The notes: generated by a model from the letters alone, not told the origin. A stretch of 64,000 bases of DNA from Flavobacterium jumunjinense (GCF_021650975.2 NZ_CP091285.1:682001-746000); one strand, 5' to 3'; counted from the stretch's first letter, positions 38,185 through 48,308 are shown. Numbers and translations are program-made.

Positions 38185-39435
38185 CTACATTCCAGTTCTA
38201 ATTGCCTCCACAGGATCTAATTTTGATGCAGAAATCGCTGGAACAATTCCTGAAATTAAACCAATGAGGGCAGACAAACCTGTTCCTAACATCATATTTT
38301 GTGTACTCAAAACAAATTCAAAATCTAGAGCTGCACTTAAACCAACTGCACAGAGCCAGACAAGCAGCATTCCAAATAGACCACCAATGATCGCAAGAAT
38401 GACCGCTTCAAAAAGAAACTGAAAAAGAATGAATTTATTTTTTGCGCCAAGCGCTTTTTGAATACCTATTAAATTGGTTCTTTCTTTTACAGAAACAAAC
38501 ATAATATTTGCAATACCAAAACCACCAACTAATAATGAAAAACCACTAATTAGCCAGCCTACAAAATTCATTTGACCAACAATATTATCGATAAAATCGG
38601 TAAAACCAGAAAGCACATTAATAAAAAAATTGTTAATATCTCCAGATTTTATACTTCTAAAGAGTCTCATTTTTTGTATTAACTCTGCTTTAAACTCTTC
38701 AATATCGACACCTTTTTCTGGTTTAATCAATATAGCTGGTGTAAGCGTTTTATTGTTATCGCCATACATTCGTCTCAAAAAATTAACTGGAAAAAAAACA
38801 GCTACGTCATTACTATCTCCAAAAGTAGATTCCCCTTGCTTTTTCAACACACCAATAACAGCAAATTTTTGTCCATATAGTCTTATTTTTTTTCCAATAG
38901 GATTAGTCTCTCCAAAAAGTCCAGTAGCTACTTCACTTCCGATTACTATTACTGCAGAACCAGAATTGGATTCAGACTCATTAAAATACCTACCTGTTTC
39001 TATTTTTATTGGCTCAATATCTATAAACTCTCCCGTTGAAGGCTTCACGCGTATGGAATTTACTGTTTTACCTTCGTATTTTATACTTTCATTTCTTGTA
39101 AAAAGATTAAAAGACATTTTATCAACACCATTTAACGTACGTCTTAAATGTTCATATTCTTCATACGTTACATCAGGAAACTGTTCTCTTTTCCATCTAG
39201 GCACATCGGATGGACCAAATGAAAAACGCATTAAGTAAACGGTATTTAGATCCATATCACTTAAATCTTCCTTTATTTTTTTATCCATCGAATCTACCGC
39301 TGCCAGTACCGCTATGATAGAAAAAATCCCTACCGTAACCCCTAACAATGACAATAGCGTGCGTAGTTTATTGTTTCGCAAAGCACTCAATGCAAAACTC
39401 AAACTTTCTTTAAGTAATCTAAAATATAACAACAT
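38185..39435 (-). CDS. MacB/FtsX-type ABC transporter permease
   Basis: A 416-residue protein with one N-terminal helix (about 20-45), a large periplasmic MacB_PCD domain, and three C-terminal FtsX helices (starting near 285, 335 and 375). The first segment LRNNKLRTLLSLLGVTVGIF is the classic signature of MacB-like permeases. Such proteins are mechanotransducers in tripartite efflux or lipoprotein release. No ATPase gene is adjacent here, so its partner must be encoded elsewhere. Confidence 0.9.
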   Translation of the reverse strand: MLLYFRLLKESLSFALSALRNNKLRTLLSLLGVTVGIFSIIAVLAAVDSMDKKIKEDLSDMDLNTVYLMRFSFGPSDVPRWKREQFPDVTYEEYEHLRRTLNGVDKMSFNLFTRNESIKYEGKTVNSIRVKPSTGEFIDIEPIKIETGRYFNESESNSGSAVIVIGSEVATGLFGETNPIGKKIRLYGQKFAVIGVLKKQGESTFGDSNDVAVFFPVNFLRRMYGDNNKTLTPAILIKPEKGVDIEEFKAELIQKMRLFRSIKSGDINNFFINVLSGFTDFIDNIVGQMNFVGWLISGFSLLVGGFGIANIMFVSVKERTNLIGIQKALGAKNKFILFQFLFEAVILAIIGGLFGMLLVWLCAVGLSAALDFEFVLSTQNMMLGTGLSALIGLISGIVPAISASKLDPVEAIRTGM

Positions 39436-39570
39436 AATACAAAACTAATTGTCTTATTAGTAGAATAAAGAAAGAGATTGTTACAAAAAAAGAATAGAAT
39501 TGTAGTTACACTCTTTATATCCCTATTTTCTAGTCTGCTTATTACTTCTTTTTAATTCCCTAATACTTCT

Positions 39571-39636
39571 TCGACTTACATTCGACTTATATACGGCTTT
39601 GATATGGCTTTGATACGGCTTTAATACGGCTTAGTA
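39571..39636 (+). repeat. 11-bp tandem repeat, six units
   Basis: Six head-to-tail units of exactly 11 bp occur: TCGACTTACAT, TCGACTTATAT, ACGGCTTTGAT, ATGGCTTTGAT, ACGGCTTTAAT and ACGGCTTAGTA. The period is close to one helical turn. The array lies in the 397-bp gap between the FtsX-type permease and purH, about 110 bp before the purH promoter. The rest of that gap shows only AT-rich sequence and the promoter. No open frame covers the array. Confidence 0.85.
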
Positions 39637-39742
39637 ACTTTTAAATTCATTGCCTACAAATAGTTTATTTCTAAATAATCAAATTAAAAAATACAGTTCT
39701 ACATCACTAATAAAAAAAATGCATTAACTATTAAAAATATCT

Positions 39743-39773
39743 TTGAATCTTTTAATAACTATAACTACTTTTG
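39743..39773 (+). promoter_or_regulatory. purH promoter
   Basis: TTG at 39743-39745, a 20-base spacer and TACTTTTG at 39766-39773 match the Bacteroidota housekeeping promoter (TTG, about 17-23 bases, TAnnTTTG). The predicted leader is about 50 bases. No purine-riboswitch-like structure was recognised in it. Confidence 0.65.
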
Positions 39774-39832
39774 CAAAACTAAAAAACAATTCAATCTAAG
39801 TGATACACATTTAGATTAAACAACACAACACA

Positions 39833-41359
39833 ATGAACTCATCAAAAAGCATTCAATCTGCATTAATTTCGGTATTTGATAAAACAGGATTAGAACCTAT
39901 TGTTAAAGCTCTTCACAAAAATAATGTTACTATTTATTCTACAGGAGGAACAGAATCTTTTATAAAAGATTTGGGTATTCCCGTAGTAGCAGTAGAAGAT
40001 GTAACGTCTTACCCTTCTATCTTAGGCGGGCGTGTAAAAACACTTCACCCTAAAGTATTTGGTGGAATTTTAAACAGACAAGACAATCCAACAGATGTTG
40101 CTCAAATGGAAGAATTTGAAATTCCACAAATTGATTTGGTTATTGTTGATTTATATCCTTTTGAAAAAACAGTTGCAAGTGGTGCTGTCGAAGCTGATAT
40201 TATTGAAAAAATTGATATTGGTGGCATTTCTTTAATTAGAGCAGCTGCAAAAAACTTCAAAGACACTGTTATTGTGGCTTCTGTTGATGAGTATGCCACT
40301 TTTTTAAAGTATTACACAGAAGGAAATGGAGCTACAACAATTGAAGAAAGAAAATTATTAGCTACAAAAGCCTTTCATACTTCTTCTCACTATGATACTG
40401 CTATTTTTAACTACTTTAACACAGAGGATACTTATTTAAAAATGAGCATTGATAACGCTCAAGTATTACGTTATGGAGAAAATCCACATCAAAAAGGATT
40501 ATTTTTTGGAGATTTCGACAAAATGTTCACTAAATTAAACGGAAAAGAGTTATCTTACAATAATTTACTAGACGTTGACGCTGCTGTTAATTTAATGAGT
40601 GAATTTAAACATGACCAACCTACGTTTGCAATATTAAAACACAATAATGCATGCGGAATTGCAACTAGAAACACAATGAAAGAAGCTTATGTTGATGCTT
40701 TAGCAGGCGACCCAACATCTGCATTCGGTGGCGTTTTAATTGCAAATGGAAATATTGACCTTGCTACAGCAGAAGAAATTCACAATTTATTTTGTGAAGT
40801 TGTAATTGCTCCGTCTTATGACAAAGAAGCTATTGACCTATTAGAAGAGAAAAAAAACAGAATTGTATTAGTAATAAACGAAATTGCTTTACCAGAGAAA
40901 CAAGTAAGAACTTGTTTGAATGGCATTTTAGTTCAAGATAAAAATAACATCACTGATACTAAACAGCAACTAAAAAACGTTACTACTACCGAACCAACAG
41001 AAGAAGAGATCGACGATTTAATTTTTGCCTCTAAAATATGCAAACACACAAAGTCGAATACAATTGTCTTAGCAAAAAACAAACAACTTTGTGCGTCTGG
41101 AACAGGACAAACATCAAGAGTTGATGCTTTGAGACAAGCTATTGAAAAAGCGACCTCTTTCGAATTTGATTTAACAGGAGCTGTTATGGCTAGCGATGCA
41201 TTCTTCCCTTTCCCTGATTGCGTGGAGATTGCAAACAAAGCAGGAGTTACTGCTGTTATTCAACCTGGAGGCTCAATAAAAGACGAATTAAGTATTAATT
41301 ATTGTAATGAAAACAATGTGTCCATGGTATTTACAGGAACACGTCATTTTAAACATTAA
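39833..41359 (+). CDS. purH: Bifunctional AICAR transformylase/IMP cyclohydrolase PurH
   Basis: A 508-residue enzyme of usual length. The N-terminal MGS-like cyclohydrolase domain has ISVFDKTGLEPIVKAL and STGGTESFIKDLGI with GGRVKTLHPKVFGGIL. The C-terminal transformylase domain has LRYGENPHQKG, LKHNNACGIA and the final FTGTRHFKH. It carries out the last two steps of purine synthesis, from AICAR to IMP, in the cytoplasm. It precedes the mre operon but has its own promoter. Confidence 0.98.
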   Translation: MNSSKSIQSALISVFDKTGLEPIVKALHKNNVTIYSTGGTESFIKDLGIPVVAVEDVTSYPSILGGRVKTLHPKVFGGILNRQDNPTDVAQMEEFEIPQIDLVIVDLYPFEKTVASGAVEADIIEKIDIGGISLIRAAAKNFKDTVIVASVDEYATFLKYYTEGNGATTIEERKLLATKAFHTSSHYDTAIFNYFNTEDTYLKMSIDNAQVLRYGENPHQKGLFFGDFDKMFTKLNGKELSYNNLLDVDAAVNLMSEFKHDQPTFAILKHNNACGIATRNTMKEAYVDALAGDPTSAFGGVLIANGNIDLATAEEIHNLFCEVVIAPSYDKEAIDLLEEKKNRIVLVINEIALPEKQVRTCLNGILVQDKNNITDTKQQLKNVTTTEPTEEEIDDLIFASKICKHTKSNTIVLAKNKQLCASGTGQTSRVDALRQAIEKATSFEFDLTGAVMASDAFFPFPDCVEIANKAGVTAVIQPGGSIKDELSINYCNENNVSMVFTGTRHFKH

Positions 41360-41365
41360 TTTTAT

Positions 41366-41373
41366 TACATTTG
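41366..41373 (+). promoter_or_regulatory. Candidate -7 promoter element of the mre operon
   Basis: TACATTTG lies 43 bp before the mreB start codon, just after the purH stop. It matches TAnnTTTG fully. The -33 region has TTT instead of TTG. It would let the cell-shape operon be expressed independently of purH. Confidence 0.5.
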
Positions 41374-41415
41374 TAGAAACCGAACATTTACTAACACAAA
41401 ACCCTAAAAAAGCAT

Positions 41416-42444
41416 ATGGGATTTTTTGATTTCATGACCGAGGACATCGCAATTGACCTTGGAACCGCAAATACCTTAATCATTCACAACGATAAAGTTG
41501 TCATAGATAGTCCATCTATTGTAGCAAGAGACCGAATAACTGGAAAAATTATTGCAGTTGGTAAAGAAGCCAATATGATGCAAGGGAAAACGCATGAAAA
41601 CATCAAAACCATACGTCCTTTGAAAGATGGTGTAATTGCTGATTTCGATGCGTCTGAAAAAATGATAAGCATGCTTATTAAAAGTATTCCTGCACTAAAG
41701 AAAAAACTTTTCACGCCTGCATTAAGAATGGTAATTTGTATTCCATCTGGAATTACAGAAGTGGAAATGCGTGCCGTTAAGGAATCTGCAGAAAGGGTAA
41801 ATGGTAAAGAAGTATATCTAATTCACGAACCGATGGCTGCAGCAATTGGTATTGGTGTAGATATTATGCAACCGAAAGGAAACATGATTGTTGATATAGG
41901 TGGTGGTACTACCGAAATTGCAGTAATTGCATTGGGAGGTATTGTTTGCGATAAATCTGTTAAAATTGCGGGTGATGTTTTCACCAATGATATCATATAC
42001 TACATGAGAACCCAACACAATTTATTTGTTGGAGAAACGACTGCTGAAAAAATTAAAATTCAGATTGGTGCAGCTACTGAAGATTTAGATAGTCCACCTG
42101 AAGAAATGTCTGTTCAAGGTCGTGACTTATTAACAGGAAAGCCTAAACAGGTAGATGTATCCTATAGAGAAATTGCAAAAGCATTAGACAAATCTATACA
42201 AAGGATTGAGGATGCTGTAATGGAAACACTTTCACAAACACCTCCAGAATTAGCAGCCGATATTTATAATACTGGAATTTATTTAGCAGGTGGTGGTTCG
42301 ATGCTTAGAGGATTAGACAAACGAATATCAATGAAAACAGACTTACCTGTTTATATTGCGGAAGATCCGTTAAGGGCAGTAGTTCGAGGAACAGGAATAG
42401 CATTAAAAAACTTAAACAAATACAAAAGCATCCTTATAAAATAA
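41416..42444 (+). CDS. mreB: Rod shape-determining protein MreB
   Basis: A 342-residue actin homologue. The phosphate-1 motif IAIDLGTANTLI, phosphate-2 MIVDIGGGTTEIAVI and the adenosine motif GIYLAGGGSMLRG are visible. It polymerises under the inner membrane and guides the elongasome. It is first in the conserved operon mreB-mreC-mreD-mrdA-rodA. Confidence 0.97.
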   Translation: MGFFDFMTEDIAIDLGTANTLIIHNDKVVIDSPSIVARDRITGKIIAVGKEANMMQGKTHENIKTIRPLKDGVIADFDASEKMISMLIKSIPALKKKLFTPALRMVICIPSGITEVEMRAVKESAERVNGKEVYLIHEPMAAAIGIGVDIMQPKGNMIVDIGGGTTEIAVIALGGIVCDKSVKIAGDVFTNDIIYYMRTQHNLFVGETTAEKIKIQIGAATEDLDSPPEEMSVQGRDLLTGKPKQVDVSYREIAKALDKSIQRIEDAVMETLSQTPPELAADIYNTGIYLAGGGSMLRGLDKRISMKTDLPVYIAEDPLRAVVRGTGIALKNLNKYKSILIK

Positions 42445-42452
42445 AATAACAC

Positions 42453-43280
42453 ATGCAGCATATAATATATTTATTCATAAAAAACAGCCATCGATTGCTG
42501 TTTTTGCTGCTTTTGGGTATTTCATTTGTGTTAATTATAAAATCACATTCCTACCACAGGAGTAAGTATATAAATAGCGCAAATAGCATTACTGGAAGTT
42601 TTTATGAAAAGGTTAATTCCGCAGAAGAATATTTAAGTTTAAAAGAAAAAAACGCTATTCTTGCTGAAGAAAATGCAAGACTAAAGCAATTACTTTTTAA
42701 TAAAAAAGACACACTGCTTAATTTCAAAAACATTTCTTATAATGATGCCGAATTTTTCAGTGTAACTAAAGCTAAAGTAATTAAAAACACCTTTAACACT
42801 AGACAAAATTATTTAACCATAAATGCTGGAACCAAAAACAATGTGAAAGAAAATATGGGTGTTATAAATGAGCGTGGAATTGTTGGAGTAGTTGAACACA
42901 CATCAAACAAATATGCAACCATTATAAGTATACTAAATATAAATCAAAAAATAAACGCAAAAATCAAGAACTCTGATCATTTTGGGACTTTAACATGGGA
43001 CGGAACAAATGCAGGATATGTTCAACTTGTTGATGTACCACGATTGGCTTCTATAAAAAAAGGAGATTCTATTGTTACTGGATCTGAATCGGTTTTCTTT
43101 CCTGAGAATATTCCAATTGGGAAGATTGACAAAGTTTTTATCGATAAAAAAACAAATTATTACACTATTAATGTTAGACTTTTTAATGACATGACGGCAT
43201 TAGGCTATGTATATATCATTGAAAACAAAAACAAGGAGGAACAAGAAAGTTTAGATAAAGAAACTACAATAACAAAATAA
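42453..43280 (+). CDS. mreC: Rod shape-determining protein MreC
   Basis: A 275-residue protein with one N-terminal transmembrane helix (LLFLLLLGISFVLII), a coiled-coil segment (EEYLSLKEKNAILAEENARL) and a periplasmic double beta-barrel domain (NVKENMGVINERGIVGVVEH). It bridges MreB/MreD to PBP2. It starts 8 bp after mreB. The C-terminal tail is acidic and probably disordered. Confidence 0.95.
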   Translation: MQHIIYLFIKNSHRLLFLLLLGISFVLIIKSHSYHRSKYINSANSITGSFYEKVNSAEEYLSLKEKNAILAEENARLKQLLFNKKDTLLNFKNISYNDAEFFSVTKAKVIKNTFNTRQNYLTINAGTKNNVKENMGVINERGIVGVVEHTSNKYATIISILNINQKINAKIKNSDHFGTLTWDGTNAGYVQLVDVPRLASIKKGDSIVTGSESVFFPENIPIGKIDKVFIDKKTNYYTINVRLFNDMTALGYVYIIENKNKEEQESLDKETTITK

Positions 43281-43281
43281 A

Positions 43282-43785
43282 TTGAATACTACAGTTTTAA
43301 ATATAATACGTTTTATACTACTACTTTTTTCACAAGTACTACTATTCAATCGTTTCGATTCTTTCGGATATATAGACCCTTTGCCTTATATTCTATTTAT
43401 TCTTTTATACCCTGTTAATGGAAACAAAAACTTACTCCTTATTAGTAGTTTTCTTTTAGGTCTTTTATTAGATATGTTTTGCAATTCTGGTGGAATTCAC
43501 GCTTTAGCCTCTTTAGTACTTGCATTTATCAGGCCTAGCATGTTTCGTTTTTCATTCGGATTAAGTTACGAATATCAAACTGTTAAAATCGCTGATAAAA
43601 TATCTACAGAAAGAATAACCTTTATACTGCTTTCTATTTTTATTCACCATTTATTGCTATTTACTTTTGAATTATTTAGTATCGAATTAGTTTTTGATAT
43701 TATAAAGCGAACATTAATAACAACACTGTACACATTTGTTTTTTGTTTACTAATTATTTATTTAATAAAGCCAAGTAAGCGATGA
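43282..43785 (+). CDS. mreD: Rod shape-determining protein MreD
   Basis: A 167-residue polytopic membrane protein with about five hydrophobic helices. Its position between mreC and mrdA identifies it as MreD. The start is TTG (TTG-AAT-ACT), one base after the mreC stop; there is no in-frame ATG until well inside the protein, so a TTG start is the best choice. The 3' end overlaps mrdA by the four bases ATGA, implying translational coupling. Confidence 0.88.
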   Translation: MNTTVLNIIRFILLLFSQVLLFNRFDSFGYIDPLPYILFILLYPVNGNKNLLLISSFLLGLLLDMFCNSGGIHALASLVLAFIRPSMFRFSFGLSYEYQTVKIADKISTERITFILLSIFIHHLLLFTFELFSIELVFDIIKRTLITTLYTFVFCLLIIYLIKPSKR

Positions 43786-45698
43786 GAAAGTTAGTTTTAC
43801 CAATCATAATTATAATTACATCAATTATATTAATTGCTCGCATTTTTTATTTACAAGTAATCGATGAAACTTTAAAATTGAAATCTGAAAACAACGCAAT
43901 AAAAAAAGTTTTCGATTTCCCTGAAAGAGGTTATATCTATGACAGAAATGGCAAATTATTAGTTGCAAACCAACCGTCCTATGATATCATGGTTATTCCT
44001 AGAGAGATAAAAAACATTGACACACTAGAACTTTGCAACCTGCTTAAAATTAAAAAAGAATATTTTATAAAGAAAATAAAAAAAGCAATTGTTTATAGTC
44101 CAAGACTTCCGTCTGTTTTCATGTCGCAATTAAACAAAAGAGAATATGCTTCTTTTCAAGAAAAAGAGCGAAAGTTTGAAGGTTTTTATGCCCAAAAACG
44201 TGCTTTAAGAGATTATCAAATACAAGAAGGAGCAAATGTCTTTGGATTCATTACACAAGTTAACGAAGCGATAATTAACCAAAATCCATACTATAATAGT
44301 GGGGACTTAATTGGAAAACAAGGTGTTGAACAAGAATACGAAGAAGTATTAAGAGGCGTTAAAGGAATAAAATACCTACTGAGAGACAAACACAATAAAA
44401 TCATTGGTCCTTACAAGGAAGGAAAATTCGATACACTATCTAAACAAGGAAACGACCTAACATTGACTTTAGATTACGAACTCCAAAAATATGGAACAGA
44501 TCTAATGATTAATAAACGAGGTGGAATTGTAGCTTTAGAACCAAAAACAGGAGAAATTTTAGCATTGGTTTCTGCTCCAACTTATGACCCTGCTCTTTTG
44601 GTAGGAAGGCAACGTTCAAAAAACTATACAAATCTATATAGAGATTCTATTGCCAATCCTCTTTTCGACAGAGGTCTTTTAGCACAATATCCTCCAGGTT
44701 CTCCTTTTAAAATAATAACGGGATTAATTGGTTTGCAAGAAGAGGTGATTACTGAAGAAACCGGTTTTTCTTGCAACCATGGTTTTTCCTATGGAGGTGG
44801 TCGTTTCATGAAATGTCATGATGCTGGTTACTCTAGATTTAACAACGGAATCTATCTTTCATGCAACACTTACTTTTGTAGTGTTTACAGAAATACTATT
44901 GATAAATTTAAAAACTCTTCCAAAGGTGTAGATGTTTGGGCCAACCACGTAAAAAGTTTTGGCTTAGGAGATTACATGGGCACTGACTTACCAACTGGAA
45001 AAAAAGGAAATATTCCAACATCTAAAACCTATGAACGAATTTATCCGAATGGCGGATGGAAAGGATCAACAATAATTTCTAACGGAATTGGTCAAGGTGA
45101 AGTTCTAACAACTCCACTTCAATTAGCAAATATGATGGCCGTTGTTGCAAACAAAGGTTATTTTTACACACCGCACATTGTAAAAAAAATCAAAGGAAAA
45201 ACTTTAGATAAAAAATTCACAACAAAGCATATATCTACAATAGATACTAAATACTTTGACCCTATGATACAAGGTCTAGCAGATGTATATAGAATTGGCA
45301 CAGCTAAATCATTACAAGTAAAAGACTTGGAAATTTGTGGAAAAACAGGTACTGCTGAAAATAAAATAAGAGTTGGAGGAAAAACATATCAATTAAAGGA
45401 TCATTCCATATTTGTTGCTTTTGCTCCAAAGGAAAACCCAACTATTGCAATCGCTGTTTTTGTTGAAAACGGATATTGGGGAAATAGATATGCGGGTCCA
45501 ATTGCTACATTGATGGTTGAAAAATACATTAATGGTGAGATTACAAGAAAAGATCTTGAAAAAAGAATGTTTACTGAATCATTAGAGAGTGAATATAAAA
45601 AAATAGAAAACATTATTTATCAACGTTTTCCACAGCAGCAAAAAGCAAAAGATTCATTAACAACTAATATAGCTCGAAAAGAGGAGGAAGTCAATTAA
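43782..45698 (+). CDS. mrdA: Penicillin-binding protein 2 (peptidoglycan transpeptidase)
   Basis: A 638-residue class B PBP. It has one N-terminal helix, a PBP dimerisation domain with RGYIYDRNGKLLVANQPSYD, and the transpeptidase domain. The active-site motifs are PPGSPFKI (SxxK), SCNT (SxN) and GKTGTAEN (KTG). It cross-links lateral-wall peptidoglycan together with RodA, whose gene follows after 2 bp. The last 60 residues are charged and less conserved. Confidence 0.95.
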   Translation: MRKLVLPIIIIITSIILIARIFYLQVIDETLKLKSENNAIKKVFDFPERGYIYDRNGKLLVANQPSYDIMVIPREIKNIDTLELCNLLKIKKEYFIKKIKKAIVYSPRLPSVFMSQLNKREYASFQEKERKFEGFYAQKRALRDYQIQEGANVFGFITQVNEAIINQNPYYNSGDLIGKQGVEQEYEEVLRGVKGIKYLLRDKHNKIIGPYKEGKFDTLSKQGNDLTLTLDYELQKYGTDLMINKRGGIVALEPKTGEILALVSAPTYDPALLVGRQRSKNYTNLYRDSIANPLFDRGLLAQYPPGSPFKIITGLIGLQEEVITEETGFSCNHGFSYGGGRFMKCHDAGYSRFNNGIYLSCNTYFCSVYRNTIDKFKNSSKGVDVWANHVKSFGLGDYMGTDLPTGKKGNIPTSKTYERIYPNGGWKGSTIISNGIGQGEVLTTPLQLANMMAVVANKGYFYTPHIVKKIKGKTLDKKFTTKHISTIDTKYFDPMIQGLADVYRIGTAKSLQVKDLEICGKTGTAENKIRVGGKTYQLKDHSIFVAFAPKENPTIAIAVFVENGYWGNRYAGPIATLMVEKYINGEITRKDLEKRMFTESLESEYKKIENIIYQRFPQQQKAKDSLTTNIARKEEEVN

Positions 45699-45700
45699 AA

Positions 45701-46957
45701 ATGAAAAATCAAAGCATTGGAATTAGCATAGATTGGTTTACCGTATTTCTATATTTTGCACTTGTAATTATGGGCTGGATGACTATTTATTCTGCTTCAT
45801 TGCCCCTTGAAGAGACTTCATTATTTGATACTAGTCAAATATATGGTCGTCAAATGCTTTTTATATTTTTTAGTATTCCTTTAATTTTTGTTTTACTATT
45901 TATTGACGCAAAGATTTTCGAACGCTTTTCATTTGTTTTTTATGGGCTAGGTATTGCACTTCTTTTAGGTTTATTTGCCTTTGGGACAACAATTAAAGGC
46001 CAGACAAATTGGTACAAAATAGGTGGCTTTGGTTTTCAACCTTCTGAGTTTGTCAAAACCGGAACAGCTTTACTTTTGGCAAAATACTTGAGTTTTTCTC
46101 AAATTAATTTAAAGAACACCCAGCATCAACTAATTGGTTTTGCAATTATATTTTTACCTGTATTTCTAATCATGCTGCAACCCGATGCAGGAAGTGCTAT
46201 GATATTCCTATCATTGATATTTGTTCTAAACAGAGAAGGACTACCGAGTTGGTATTTGGCTTCTGGCTTTGCTGCAATTGTACTTTTCTTTGTGGCTCTA
46301 AAAATTGAACCTAAATATATTGCTCTCGTTATTCTAGGAATAATGACAATACACTTCTTTAAAAACAGAAGAATTAGTAGAAACCCAATTTTATATATCG
46401 TATTATTTCTAATTATTTCTGGTTACATATTTTCCACTAATTATGTATATAACAACATACTAGAACCTCATCAAAAGGACAGAATTGATGTATTGCTTGG
46501 CGACAATGTAGACGTAAAAGATGAAGGATACAATCTTAATCAAGCCATGATTGCTATTGGATCTGGTGGGCTTACAGGAAAAGGATATTTAGAAGGCACA
46601 CAAACAAAAGGAGGCTTTGTTCCTGAACAACATACCGATTATATTTACACTACCGTTGGTGAAGAATGGGGCTTTGTTGGATCGGTTATCGTTATTGTTT
46701 TCTTTGTTGCATTGTTCTTACGAATTCTTGTACTTGCTGAAAAACAAAAAACGAAGTTTAGCCGTGTTTATGGTTATTGCGTTGCCACTTATCTTTTTAC
46801 ACATTTCTTTGTAAACATAGCCATGCTTATTCGACTTTTTCCAACAATTGGGGTACCATTACCTTTCTTTTCATATGGTGGCTCTAGCTTATGGGCTTTT
46901 ACTATTATGCTTTTTATTTTTATTAAATTAGATGCTAATAAAGTGAATGAGTGGTAA
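45701..46957 (+). CDS. rodA: Peptidoglycan glycosyltransferase RodA
   Basis: A 418-residue SEDS-family membrane protein with about ten helices. Family landmarks are GFGFQPSEFVKTGTALLLAK, MLQPDAGSAMIF, GGLTGKGYLEGTQ with FVPEQHTDYIYTTVGEEWG, and PFFSYGGSSLWA. It polymerises glycan strands in the elongasome with PBP2. It is last in the operon and convergent with the HlyD gene only 4 bp away; no terminator is visible between them. Confidence 0.96.
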   Translation: MKNQSIGISIDWFTVFLYFALVIMGWMTIYSASLPLEETSLFDTSQIYGRQMLFIFFSIPLIFVLLFIDAKIFERFSFVFYGLGIALLLGLFAFGTTIKGQTNWYKIGGFGFQPSEFVKTGTALLLAKYLSFSQINLKNTQHQLIGFAIIFLPVFLIMLQPDAGSAMIFLSLIFVLNREGLPSWYLASGFAAIVLFFVALKIEPKYIALVILGIMTIHFFKNRRISRNPILYIVLFLIISGYIFSTNYVYNNILEPHQKDRIDVLLGDNVDVKDEGYNLNQAMIAIGSGGLTGKGYLEGTQTKGGFVPEQHTDYIYTTVGEEWGFVGSVIVIVFFVALFLRILVLAEKQKTKFSRVYGYCVATYLFTHFFVNIAMLIRLFPTIGVPLPFFSYGGSSLWAFTIMLFIFIKLDANKVNEW

Positions 46958-46961
46958 ATAA

Positions 46962-48308
46962 TTACTTCGCTTTCTCTGTCTTAGATTTTCTACTGAACAT
47001 ACTTTTAAACTGATAAAAGAAACGTTCAATCAAACGTAAATCTTCTGTTATTATATCTGCCGAACCAATCATTTCTTGTTGGAATATAATTTTCTTGTCG
47101 TAAGAAGTATCTAATCCGTTTGGTAAACTAACATCAATTAACAGATTACCATCTTTATCTGGTGTTGCCGAAATATTTTTCACTATCCCTTTAATAATTC
47201 CAAATTCTGTATCTGGGAAATTTGCTAATCGAATATTTACACTTTGACCCGCTTTTAACTTTCCAGAGTTTTGAGCTACTGCTTTCACTTTTCCTACATA
47301 GACTTCATTATCGATTGGAACTACCGAAAAAACTTGGTCACCTGCGCTCACCGTTTGATTTTCCGCCCACAACTGCATAAAAGACACCTTTCCTCGCATT
47401 GCAGTTCTTAGAACAAAATTTAACTCCCAATCTTTTACCGCTTTTTTCAATTGAAAAAAAGCTTGAATAACATTACGTTCTAAATTAATTGCATCTTTTG
47501 TGGAATTAATTTTTGTTGTTTTACTACTTCTGTTAAGCTCATTTAATGAAGATTTTAATTGTGATATTGAACTTAATAAGTTTTTATAATTCTTCTGAGA
47601 TTGTAAATAAGACATTTTTTGCTTCTCAAATTCTTGATCTGCAATTACTCCATTTTTATATAAAGTTTCATATCTATTCAAATCATTCTTTTGAAGCTCT
47701 AACTCTGTCAAGTTTATACTCTTTTGCGATTCTAACAAAGACAAACGCTCACTGATTTGTCTTGCTTCAAAACCTTGTGCAATAGTTTCTACTTGATAGG
47801 GTTTTAATTGTTTTTGCAATTCTTCTGCACTATATTCTTTTTGAAAAATCGCAAATTGACTTTCTACATCGCCAAATTGTGTATACTGCAACTTTTCAAA
47901 CGGAAAAGGTGTTCTACTTAAATTAATTGTATCTAAAATACTTTTCAATAAGAATACATCTTTATAATTTGCAGAATTTTCTATAACCGCAAGAGGCGTA
48001 CCTTTTTCAATAACCTGATTATCTTCAATTAAAATAGTTTCTATTCTACCAGAAGTCCTAGCTGTTAATTTTTCTGGGGGAACAAGAGTCGTTATGGTTA
48101 TTTGCGTTGAGTTGACATCTGGATACTTAATAAAATAGGAAAAAAGCAATACTAATAATACTATTATGAGTATCAATAAATTTCCCCATCGAATCATCCA
48201 ATGCGGAATTTTAGTTAGTATTTCTTGAACTTGCTCACTTCTTAGCTCTATATTGATGGCCGCTGAAGTTTCTGTATTTGTAGACGGAATATTATCGTTT
48301 GTTGGCAT
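46962..48308 (-). CDS. HlyD-family secretion adaptor
   Basis: A 448-residue membrane-fusion protein. It has one helix at about residues 42-65 (NLLILIIVLLVLLFSYFI), a lipoyl-like half (ARTSGRIETILIEDNQVIEKG), a long coiled coil (about 130-270) and a beta-barrel part. It pairs with the C39-type ABC exporter encoded 129 bp upstream and would link it to an outer-membrane channel. No TolC-like gene is in the window. Its cargo should be the double-glycine peptides of this locus. Confidence 0.92.
   Translation of the reverse strand: MPTNDNIPSTNTETSAAINIELRSEQVQEILTKIPHWMIRWGNLLILIIVLLVLLFSYFIKYPDVNSTQITITTLVPPEKLTARTSGRIETILIEDNQVIEKGTPLAVIENSANYKDVFLLKSILDTINLSRTPFPFEKLQYTQFGDVESQFAIFQKEYSAEELQKQLKPYQVETIAQGFEARQISERLSLLESQKSINLTELELQKNDLNRYETLYKNGVIADQEFEKQKMSYLQSQKNYKNLLSSISQLKSSLNELNRSSKTTKINSTKDAINLERNVIQAFFQLKKAVKDWELNFVLRTAMRGKVSFMQLWAENQTVSAGDQVFSVVPIDNEVYVGKVKAVAQNSGKLKAGQSVNIRLANFPDTEFGIIKGIVKNISATPDKDGNLLIDVSLPNGLDTSYDKKIIFQQEMIGSADIITEDLRLIERFFYQFKSMFSRKSKTEKAK

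Noticed and set aside
38630..39238. A 202-codon open frame on the plus strand
   Set aside because: It lies fully antisense to the FtsX-type permease, whose domains are clear. The translated sequence has no recognisable motif and reflects codon bias of the real gene.
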